The notes under the pieces were generated by a model. The model was not told the origin of the DNA and ran no database searches. It worked only from the letters and a program-made list of their open reading frames with translations. Position numbers and translations under genes: made by a program. This document shows, in pieces, positions 54,980-64,000 of a stretch of DNA of 64,000 bases. Each line of letters starts with the position of its first letter. The first letter of the stretch is position 1. Origin of the DNA: Romanomermis culicivorax (lineage: Eukaryota > Nematoda > Enoplea > Mermithida > Mermithidae); assembly GCA_963922205.1 (NCBI GenBank), contig CAWUHX010000154.1, forward strand, positions 558,001-622,000. Direction: 5' to 3'.

Positions 54980-56659
54980 GTACCTAACCACAATACTTTT
55001 TTTTGTACTTTCGAAACTTTGGTTTTTGATTTTGAGACTTCTAAATATGTTGGAGGAATCATTTTTGAGCTTTATCGATGATCGATCGTGATCTTCTTGC
55101 CATATGACGGAAACAGGATTCAACAATCAATGCGAGCAAACAAGAATATGAATTTTTCAACCTGCAAGAATTTCTACCATTTTCTAGGCTTGAAATGTAT
55201 TAATTAATTATTTTATCGAATGCAAAAAGCTATGTTTACGAAAAAAAATTTCAAAAATATTTACGGATCGCAATAAAATCTTGGGAAGATAACAGAGGAA
55301 AATTTTGGTTTTCATCAAATTCGTCAATAATCAACACAAGATCAAACATTTATCAATAATATGTTGATGTTTAAAAGCTAAATATATAAGCCAGAGCTAC
55401 ATGTTCTAACCGCACACGAGAAATAATATTTTAATGAATTATAGTTATTTTCATTCAATTTTAGATTTGAAGTAAGTGTTTTACAGGCTCTAAAAGCATA
55501 AAACACGGAAAATTTTCGGGCGCTCAGCGCCAGATTTCATTCTATAATTTTTCGCATTGGTCTATTCACTGTTTTTCTACAAATCAAACCTTCTTAGGAT
55601 AATTTTTCACGAAAAAGGGAAAAAATATGGGAGTTCGACAAGGAAAAGATGAATTTTGGTGCGTTTAAAAGGTCCAAATCAGAATTTTTCAAATTTTTTT
55701 GTAACTAGTATTTTAAATATGGAGCCGAGTTTGAATTTATAATCATAATGGAGGTGATTTTCATAGATTTCAAGTTTAATTTGAATTTTTTTCCATCTCA
55801 TGAAAGTATGAACATATTTTTTAATTTGTTAAATGATACATGTTTTCGAGCCTTATGTTTATTGGATAAGTTATCCTTAAATTGATTTTCCAGCATAGAA
55901 TGTCAGAGTCTAAAAAAAATTCGTTGCGTAACGTCATAAAGGTATTGGAAACAACAGAAGAATAAGAACAGAAGCTGCTTTTTCAAAATCCCATACTTTT
56001 GTACCAGAAATTAATGAACTCAAATGCTATCCTGGAAGAAAGTTTGTGCAAAGATAAACGCAAACTGTTTTTTGCATTAAAAAATTCTTTGCAAAAAGAT
56101 TTCTTGGCTGATCTTTGTACATGCAGAAAGAAGCCCGTAACCGAAAAATGCTGGTTGGAAATAAGATTTTAAACCATAATTTTTTGAGCACGTATCAACT
56201 GATTGGATATCCACGTTCCACAGTGTGTTATAAGCCTATTTTTCGATATTCTTCAATTGAAAGTTTTTCGCTCTCAAAATTTCAATTTGGCCCCTATGTA
56301 TTTAGACCTAGGAGCCATTTGGCTCCTTGTTTTCAAACCAAAAAAAGCCTGGCTGCAATAGAAATGCCTCCTAAAATTACAGTTCTGTGCGGAAAAAAGC
56401 AAAGATCGAAAGAATTCAGCGCGGTTTATTCAAAAACATGATAAATTCTGCTATGTACCTCCATTATACGTAAATTTTGAGATTTTTTTGCACTGATAAA
56501 TCGTGGTGTTCGAAGAAATCTTCACACACAGAAAAATCGAAGTTTTTCCTTCTGTAAATCCAACCTCTATGTTATGCCTGAACCTTGCGTAGATTTTAAG
56601 CTTCTTGTCTTTTAGTTTGCTGCAGAGTTTTTGCAAATTAACATCGAAGTCAAATAAAA
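54980..56659. other. Upstream region of AP1G1, no gene recognised
   Basis: Diverged repeat sequence: 55240-55530 resembles the CAGGGTTTTTT-family right half, with hairpin GGCGCTCAGCGCC at 55517-55529. The frame at 56115-56441 lacks domain features. Acceptor-like sites (TTGCTGCAG at 56627; others to 56650) precede the AP1G1 start codon, so the 5' leader exon probably lies near 56628-56659. Confidence 0.4.
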
Positions 56660-59600
56660 ATGGCGATGGCTGTGGTTCAAAACACCATCGGAAGACTGGA
56701 AGAATTCAAGAGCAAAGTCGGTCGTTCACTCGGTACTCCAATGCGACTCCGCGATTTGATTCGACAAGTGAGACTTTTCTATCATCTGCGATCCACTGCT
56801 TTTAGGACCGGTACGTTAGAGGCCGCCTTCACTTTTGAGCCATTATACCAATAGGAGTGTTGGGAGCCTGAAAGTTAGAAATGTAATGTTGAAGAATGAG
56901 AGGGAACGTCTTCAAAGCAAAATAGTAAAGCAATCGCAATAAGTTCTAGAATGAAACAAAATCTCAGCATCCAAATGTATTCAAAAAACTTTTTTGAAAA
57001 GCGACGATCAATCCAATAAATTTTCTTCTTGTAAATATTCGCATAGACGAGTCGGTCCGCACCAGACAATAACAGGAGCGTTTGGGTGTATCAGTCCTAT
57101 CAGGGGTTTGAAAAAACATTTACTACCTCGGAAAATTCTTAAAAGTTTTTCGAGAAAACTTGATTTAAGGTAATCGCGTTGGCGTGGGGTGACTTGAGCC
57201 AATTTTTCAAAAAACCAAATGGCTTTTTTGCTCAAAAATTCATTACTGAGGGTATAAAAAGACGAAGGTTGGCATGTACATCAGAAAATGGTTGACATCT
57301 CAGGAGTACAAGTTTCAGTTGACCAACTTTCACCTAAACTCATATTTTTTGAAATTTCTGGGATGGCTCAAGTCACCCCACTCGAGGGGTGCTATTTTTT
57401 ATATAAGACGTGCAAATGCGGATTTAAGGGGGCGGGGGGGCGGCCCCCCCCTCCGAAAATTTTGAAATACGATTTTTTTCTGTATACCTATAGGCAAATT
57501 TGAAAAATTTTTGAAAATTTTTTGAATTTTTTTTTGGAAAATTACTTAATTTTGAGCACCGCCCCCCCCCCCCTGAAAAAAATTTCTGGATCCGCCACCG
57601 AAGACGTGCACCATGGCTTGCTTAAACCCTCAATCGGGGTGACTTAATTACCTACATTGTTAAAAAATATTTTTATCATATCTAAGCCATCATAGATAGT
57701 GGCTCGCAAACTTTTTTGATTGACTTGAAAACTTTCTAAGATTAAGGATTTTGCAATCTTTGATTTTTGATTTTGCAGCCATGTGGTAGCCTTAGGGACC
57801 CCCATACTTAAGGTCGGAAAAATACTGAAAAATGTCAATTTTTAACAAAAAATGGTCAAAAACGTCAATTTTCTCGGCGCTCCGCGCCATGAATACACTT
57901 TTTTCGGTCTTTTAAAAAAAAATTACTATTTTTCGGACTTTTTTCGTGAAAAAATCAATTTTTTTCCCTCAGAGACCGCTCCATCAAAATCTTGGGAATC
58001 ACTGACCCCGGCCCAAAAAAGTGGCCTCCCAGACCTCGGGGCCCCGTTACATGTATGGTCGTAAAAGTACGGACATGGTCGCACACTCTAAAATTGATAA
58101 ATTTACTTACTTTAACGTTTAATCGTTCTTCTGATTAATTTTTTAAAATTTCATTTGCATCGCGTCAGTACTAAACTTTTGCAAGTGGATTTCATGAGTT
58201 TCGGAGGAAAATTATGAAAAGTCTGCCAAGAATACCGATAAATTTTCATTTCAAGGCTTCTAAAATGTCGGAAAATACATTTTCAGCTAATTTTTCTGCA
58301 ACCAATGTTATCGATTGTAAAAAACGGTTTCAAAAAATTCAGCGTGGCAAGCATTCCGTATTTTAGTCGGAGATCATTAATGCCGGCGCGTAGCGCCTGA
58401 AAATTTTCTAAATTTGATGTTCTAGCATGCAAGGAAATGAATCTTTTTTCAACATTTATTTGATACAAAAAATTAGGCATGCACTCGATACATACCTGGA
58501 CAAACCCTATCGGTTCATCTGGTACCAGTTAGTCGAAAAAGATGGTTCCCGAATCGTTTTAATGGTTTCCATGCCAAACAAGGATAGGGAACCAAATGCA
58601 TAGTGCATTTATCTTGCAGAAAATGGACAGAATGCAATCAAATTGATTTTCAAGCTTAATCCAGAGTCTGCAGATTTTTAGGGCATACCAGCATATCCAT
58701 CTAGGACCTAAAAAGTCAGAGTGAAAAATTTTGTCTTGAAAATCTGGAAATTTCTGAGAACTTGAACAAGTGCATTGTTGTGCATTTTAGAAAGTTGAAA
58801 TGTCAAAATTTTTCGGTGCTTAGCACCGGTGTTCACTCATCAGATTCGGCTCAAGCGCAACACTTAGAGGTCTAGCACTGTAACTCAATTAACATTTAAT
58901 TCAATTCTTCTGTTGATTTTATTGATATATTTGCTCGCTTTGTGAGTGTTATGAATCATGATAGTTATAGGCAGATTAAAATAGAAAAAATCACTGTGAG
59001 GAAAGCAGTGTGCTTTGTGCCTTTTACCATTTAACGAATGTATGGCTAATCACTTTTGCTCAAGAAAAACTTGAAAATTCTGGAAAAATTCCCAAAGTCT
59101 GGGAATTTTACTTTGGGAAACCAGGGCCAACTCATTTGGTATCGAAGTCCGGAGTTGCATACAGTTTAACCATACATGTGACAGAGTTTAACCATACATG
59201 TGACACATATTGAAAAGCAAATACACGCCTACATATGCTCATCTACTTGAACATGCAGTCATATTTCCACCAAGTCATGCATAAATGCTTCACAGGATTC
59301 CATTGGTGGTCAGTGTTCATGATGGTTAATTTCCTGATCGATTGCTTCCCTTTCCTGAATGTTTGATTGATTCTTTTTTTGGTTGGTTGCTTGATTCTTT
59401 AGTTGATCAATTGCTTGGGTGAAATTGATTTCTTGATTAGTTGATTCATTGACACCATGATTTGATTGGTAATTTGCTAACTGACTGTTAATTTCCCAGT
59501 TGTTTGGTTTTGATTGGTTATCAGATTAATATTAGATGGTTGGCTTCCTGATTCACCAGGTAATTGTTTGGTTGATTCCCTGGTGGTTGTTTGGTTCATT

Positions 59601-62600
59601 GATTCCCTGGTTGGTTGGTTGATTCCCCGATTGGTTGAGTTGATTCCCTGACTGATATAATGGTTGGATGGTTCATGAATTCTTTAGTTCGTCGATTGTC
59701 TGATTGGTTGGTTGGGTCATCAGTTCCCCGGTTAGTTGTTTCTTGATTGGTTGATCAGTTCATTGATTGACTTACTGACCAATTCATCCACGGACTCCCT
59801 GAATGATTGGTTGACTAATTGATTCACTGATCTTTTGATTGATTCTCTGACTGATTGGTTGGTTGATTCCCTGGTTGGTTGATGATTCCCCGATTGATTG
59901 GTTGGTTGGTTTATTGATTCCTTGGTTGGTCAGTTGTTTCCCTGATTGGCTGGCTGGTTGATTGATTCACTGGCTGACTGGTTGATTTCCTAATTGGTTG
60001 GTTGGTTGGTTCACTGATTTCCGGGTTATTTGAATGATTCTCTGATTGGTTTCTTGATTGTTTGGTTGTTTGGTTGGCTAATCAGTTCCCTGGTTGGTTG
60101 TCTTCTTGATTGTTTGATTGGTTCATTGATTCCCTGGTTGGTTGAATGATTCCCTGATTGGTCGGTTGGTCAGATCAGACTATTATTATCATTAAAAAAG
60201 CATAGTGGGATGAAAGAATTCACCTGAGCAGATGAACATTGCGAAAGTGAACGAAATTGTTGATTGATTTTGTTAGGAAATCAATTTGCCTGTGAAATCT
60301 GCATAAATTTTGCTGTGTTGTGCGAATTTATGGAAAACGACTGATTTCTAGGTAATTGTTAGGTTTTTTAGGTGGTTAACAGCATTGTAGCAGGCACTGG
60401 GCGAATGGGAGGACATGTTTGGTAGCTGTAGTGCACTGTGACGGTCAGTGTTTTTTTTGCACTCGGTCCATTTGTACTGGTACAAACGACTTCTCAAAAA
60501 CCGTTTGTACTCCAAAACTTTCGAAAATTCGCTGAAATTTGCTGAAAAACATTCATTGTAATAAAATGCAACAAATATGATGTGAAATATGAATATGTTG
60601 ACGAGACACATGAGAAGACTACGAATGCACAACATAAAACAGTTGACCATGAGGCACAGAACATGCACTAGTAAAATACTCCACAAAAAGTTTTTATTAT
60701 TATGCCATGGCTGCTAGTTTGCCGTTATCGATGCGAACGCGTAACAAACAAGTCCATTGTGATAGAAATTTTTTTGCGCTAAAATTCCGTTTGTATTAGT
60801 ACAAACGAAGCCAAAATTTTCGTTTGTACTCTGGACCGTTTCGTTTGTAAAGTACAAAAAAAACTCTGGTGACAATCCCATAGCACATGGCGTTGATAAA
60901 AAACTCACTCTACTACGCTGCCAAAATCAGCGATTTACCCCTATCAAAATCGCGGACCTTGTTTATGTATATGGTCCAGACTGCCCTATGGGAAGAGGTA
61001 TGAGGGGTTATTACCCTTATCCGAAGTCTTGAGAATTGATCACTGGGTGCCTAGTTTTGGGAGACATAGAATGTTTAGTGAACATTAGCTACATTATCTG
61101 CGACAGATTTTCTACTTTACCCCTACCTGAAAATCTGACCTTGGGGACTCTGATGTAGTCCGTACCGCGCATAAATCACAAAACCCTGCTCCGAAAACAG
61201 TTTAAATCAAGTAAAATACATACCAAATGATACCAGTATTGTATAGATTCACAAGAAAATCATCAAATATAAGTAATTGTTCAACTTGGCAACATCATTC
61301 TGGAATAACGAGAAAAATTATTTTACGATAATCAATCATATGGGTAAACTCAAAATTCTAAGTTATTCTGAGTAATTTTAGGAGCGTAAAAATAAATAAG
61401 ACTGAGAATTGAAAGTATGGTGAAGCTGCATACTGCAATGCAACTGTGAGGCAAACTTGAGAAAGTAGACTTGATGGCTCCGACAGCATACAAGCAATAC
61501 CTTGGCCATGCTGGGTGGAGGGAGTACCGGGCCTCATAGTGGTAGAAGGTCCCATATGAGTTGGCATTTTTTGGAAATCCGCTTATCTTGGATATTTTTC
61601 AACACTCAGCTGATTTGAGGCATGTTTGGCTGAGGGAGCCGAAATTTGGATGGTGGGGTGGAATTCCCCCATTACTCCCTGTTATATTTATATGCAATCA
61701 AGGATGTGTTTGGGAGAAGGGGACGGCTGCCCCTTTGGGACTTTTCATATGTCGATTTCCAGTCTATCCTTGAGAAAAATCTCAAAGTTTTCCGGCGCTT
61801 CGCTCCGTTGAATGAGTATAAACAGTCATTGTTCCTTATCAAGTGTGGCCATTAGCATATCTACTTCGAGTTACTACTAGGAAAAGTGTTACCATCCATT
61901 AGTTCCAATTAATTTTCATTGTTATGAAAATTCATTTTCCAGCCTTTTACAATGTAAAAACCTAAAAATTTTCTGGCGCTGGGCCGTGGAAAAAAATTTT
62001 TTTGCTCGGTCCGCCCCCTTAAAAAATTCCTGGCTAGGGCCAGAAATTGTTCCTTTGTCGAATATGCTCATAAAAACACTTAAAATATTTATACACCTTT
62101 CAAAATCAATTGTTCCTGTTCTGTGCGGAAAATTGCCAAAAAAAATTTCGCGCAGCCAAAAAACTTCCCACTGTGCAGTGAGAAGCCCATTGTCATGTGT
62201 TAAAAGGTAGTACCTGCTAGGTGGATGCTATTAAGATAGATGTACCCGAGCGCGAGCTAGGTTTTACCATTTAAATATATACAAAGTAGCATCACCTAGA
62301 CGTTTAGCATCGCAACTAGTTGCCACTGATACAAAAGGATACATTTTCTAGACTGAATTAAGCACAAGCTAGATTTTAACATACAGCCCCTGCTTCCACG
62401 TACGCTACGCTATGTAATTTATATATTACTGATCAGTGATCACAAATAAAGTCCCAATTTCGGTTTTGAAGGTTCGGGCTGCACGAACGGCCGCTGAGGA
62501 GAGACAAGTCGTTCAAAAAGAATGCGCCAATATAAGAGAAATGTTTCGAGAAGAAGACAACGTGTGGAGATGTAGAAGCTTCGCAAAATTGCTGTATATC

Positions 62601-62821
62601 CATATGTTAGGTTATCCTGCTCACTTTGGTCAGGTAGTGACTAACTTTTTTTGCCCTGTTGAATATGGTGAGTTCAATTTGTCCTTGATTTTTCAGCTCG
62701 AATGTCTTAAATTGATAGCTTCTTCTCGTTTTACGGACAAGAGGATTGGATACCTGGGCGCAATGCTCTTATTGGATGAACGAACAGATGTTCATTTGCT
62801 GATCACAAATTCGTTAAAAAA
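56660..62821 (+). CDS. AP1G1: AP-1 complex subunit gamma, first three coding exons (continues off the window)
   Basis: Exons 56660-56767, 62472-62633 and 62697-62821 join in phase to 131 complete codons plus two bases. The joined start reads as the N-terminal trunk of gamma-adaptin: [10 protein letters not shown] / [18 protein letters not shown] / [10 protein letters not shown] / [16 protein letters not shown] / [20 protein letters not shown] / [16 protein letters not shown]. Gamma-adaptin is a large subunit of the clathrin adaptor AP-1 at the trans-Golgi and endosomes. Odd: ~26 residues precede the usual start, or the true start may be internal (Met28). Intron 1 is 5.7 kb and filled with repeats. 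Exon 3 ends at GTACAT, seven bases before a mariner-like insertion. Later exons are outside the window. Confidence 0.95.
57180..57660. repeat. Repeat with GGGGTGACTT words in AP1G1 intron 1
   Basis: GGGGTGACTTGAGCCAATTT (57185) is mirrored by TGGCTCAAGTCACCCC (57364-57380), and a third GGGGTGACTTAATTACC lies at 57637. The 57420-57600 part is a G/C-run insert (GGGGGCGGGGGGGCGGCCCC; C12). The opening word is shared with the hairpin MITE at 8131. Confidence 0.5.
57775..58065. repeat. TATGGGGGTCCC-family repeat, copy 3
   Basis: Same orientation as 37190-37595: CCCCCATACTTAAGGTCGG, TCGGCGCTCCGCGCC at 57874-57888, GGGAATCACTGACCCCGG and CCCCGTTACATGTATGGTC. Confidence 0.65.
58070..58500. repeat. 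CAGGGTTTTTT-family fragment in AP1G1 intron 1
   Basis: CACACTCTAAAATTGATAAA, ATGTCGGAAAATACATTTTC and GCCGGCGCGTAGCGCC (58382-58397) follow the order of the family seen at 11515-11740 and 27405-27600. Confidence 0.5.
59336..60175 (+). repeat. TTGATTGGTTGG minisatellite
   Basis: About 840 bp of degenerate tandem units built from GATTGGTTGGTTGATTCCCTG-type words, with strong strand bias (T/G-rich on +). Unit length varies around 20-30 bp. Lies in AP1G1 intron 1. Non-coding. Confidence 0.85.
60446..60868. mobile_element. Short non-autonomous hAT-type element (GTACAAACG family)
   Basis: CAGTGTTTTTTTTGCACTCG at the left and GTACAAAAAAAACTCTG at the right; flanks GTGACGGT and GTGACAAT match at 6 of 8 bases. 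Subterminal GTTTGTACT / AGTACAAACG words recur at both ends. 423 bp, no transposase. Confidence 0.7.
60977..61152 (-). mobile_element. Internally deleted CAGAG-family hAT-type element
   Basis: CAGACTGCCCTATGGGAAG at the left and CCTTGGGGACTCTG at the right match the ends of 32447-33494, but only 176 bp remain. Flanks ATATGGTC / ATGTAGTC match at 6 of 8 bases. Confidence 0.65.
61153..62471. other. Right part of AP1G1 intron 1
   Basis: Repeat-derived: 61760-61880 carries CTCAAAGTTTTCCGGCGCTT CGCTCCG and the AAGTGTGGCCATTAGCATAT CTACTTCGAGTTACT block also seen at 24440-24540. The remainder to 62471 shows no gene. The intron ends ...TTTTGAAG before exon 2. Confidence 0.45.
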
Positions 62822-62828
62822 GTACATA

Positions 62829-63686
62829 CTGTGTGGTTCAAAAGTTTAGACGCACTTTGCAAAGTTCGATTTTCCGGAAAAATTTGATCAACTTTTAAAT
62901 TAAGTTCATTCGCTTGGTACCACTGATTGTTGGCGGATTTATTCTACGTGTCTTTATTAAAAGACGGAAAACTACTAAAAAACCTTTCTTGTCTTTTTGT
63001 GAGCAATTTTTGATTATCAATGACATTTTTCGAAAATTATTTCCGTGGAATTCATGCAGATCAGTTTTATATGCTGATTCCATTAGTGCAAGAATTATGA
63101 TCTTAGCTAAAAAACTGAACGCAATATTCAAAACCCAAAACAAAATCGGATACTTCGTTCGATACTGATTTATTTACAATGTTTTAATCATAATTTTTTA
63201 GTCATAATTGAAACATCATATCGCAATTCACAATCATTAGAATCGGATTGGACCTGATTCTAATTGTTCTGAGATTCTAATCTTTTATTTATAAGATTTC
63301 GATTCTAAGCGTTAAATTATTTATACAAATACGGGCAATCTTTCTTGGTTTTTGGGAAATCGAGTGTATTTCGTTAGTTCATCCACCATTGAAGTCAACA
63401 TAAAAAACTAAGGCATAAATTCCGTCGGAAAAATTCTAGAAATATGTCATTAGTATTCGAAAATTGCTCACAAAGTAGATAGAAAAATTGTATTCTAGTC
63501 CTCTGTTATTTCGTAAAGCAAATTTGCCAACAATATAACCACTCCGTAAAAAATGAATATGGTACGGAACGGTACCAAGCGTATCGTAATCCGTTAAATA
63601 TTCATTGAATATCTTGATTCAAAGTTGATCAATTTTTTCGGAAAACGGAACTTTACAAAGTGCGTCGAAACTTTTGAGTCGCGCTG
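62829..63686. mobile_element. Tc1/mariner-like non-autonomous element in AP1G1 intron 3
   Basis: Inverted ends of about 55-60 bp: CTGTGTGGTTCAAAAGTTT then GACGCACTTTGCAAAGTTC at the left, mirrored at 63620-63686 (GAACTTTACAAAGTGCGTCG ... ACTTTTGAGTCGCGCTG). TA lies on both sides (62827-62828 and 63687-63688). 858 bp, no transposase frame recognised. Confidence 0.7.
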
Positions 63687-64000
63687 TAAATCTGTATGAA
63701 TCGTTTGAAAGAATTGAACTTGGACTAGAATTACCGTTGTTTTTCCTCGAAAATTTTTTCTACATGAGAACCGGACCCAAAATTTTTTTCCTCATTTTCC
63801 AACCATTTTCCACATATTTAAAAACGTTTACGATGTTTTTTATGCATTTCAAGAGCGTACCCAAGAATTTTGATGTTTTTGGTGTCAGAAACCTGTGGAA
63901 ATGAAAAAAATTTTGATTAGGTTAGTCAAAATGAGGTGATAAAGAATATTGTGGTGTTCTGCAGGAGCAGAGAAAGTATGTTAACGATAGACTTGAATTT
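63687..64000. other. AP1G1 intron sequence to the window edge
   Basis: Contains CTACATGAGAACCGGACCCA AAATTTTTTTCCTC, a block related (inverted) to 25230-25320 and 41335-41390. The frame at 63674-63904 runs through this repeat and has no domain. The next AP1G1 exon is not in view. Confidence 0.5.

Noticed and set aside
59336-60175. CRISPR-like array
   Set aside because: Units vary in length and sequence, there are no unique spacers, and the genome is eukaryotic.
24104-61880. Helitron 3' ends, because a GC hairpin is part of their signature
   Set aside because: No CTRR terminus follows the hairpins within the expected ~10-12 bp, and host elements have inverted ends with target duplications.

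Overview
This is a eukaryotic, AT-rich window. It almost certainly comes from an invertebrate animal. It holds four intron-containing animal genes: acireductone dioxygenase, mitochondrial ribosomal protein L15, a multi-C2H2 zinc-finger protein and the 5' part of AP-1 complex subunit gamma. Between and inside them is a very dense, nested bed of transposable elements. I cannot name the species from sequence alone. Splice-acceptor-like sites just upstream of some start codons, and a 192-bp gap between two same-strand genes, would suit a lineage with spliced-leader trans-splicing.

Layout. 0.5-2.2 kb: complete four-exon acireductone dioxygenase gene (+). 2.2-14.2 kb: repeats, including several non-autonomous hAT-type elements with exact 8-bp target-site duplications. 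14.2-22.4 kb: a long Ty3/gypsy-type retroelement (+) with a 3' LTR but no visible 5' LTR. 22.4-41.9 kb: nested transposon remnants, including a CR1/jockey-type LINE in pieces on the minus strand (endonuclease, reverse transcriptase and a PHD-like finger), a second 5'-truncated LINE, hAT elements that keep a hAT C-terminal dimerisation domain, and several dispersed families. 41.9-43.8 kb: MRPL15 (five exons). 44.0-48.2 kb: an eight-exon gene with about eleven zinc fingers. 48.4-56.6 kb: more hAT-type and TTAA-flanked elements and palindromes. 56.66 kb to beyond the right edge: AP1G1, whose 5.7-kb first intron carries a large TTGATTGG-type minisatellite and further elements.

Main result. The retroelement has an unusual plan. 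One uninterrupted 1,564-codon frame runs Gag (with four CCHC knuckles), a proline-rich linker, a hydrophobic signal/anchor, a Cys-rich and sequon-rich ectodomain of about 530 residues, a second transmembrane segment, then the aspartic protease. An envelope-like module therefore sits between nucleocapsid and protease, not downstream of pol as in known env-bearing Ty3/gypsy elements. The pol part carries four disabling lesions, while the Gag-Env-Pro frame carries none.

The second unexplained pattern is a short GC-rich hairpin (GGCGC, 3-nt loop, GCGCC) next to an AAAATTTT-like tract. It recurs about 20-25 times in repeat families that otherwise look unrelated.
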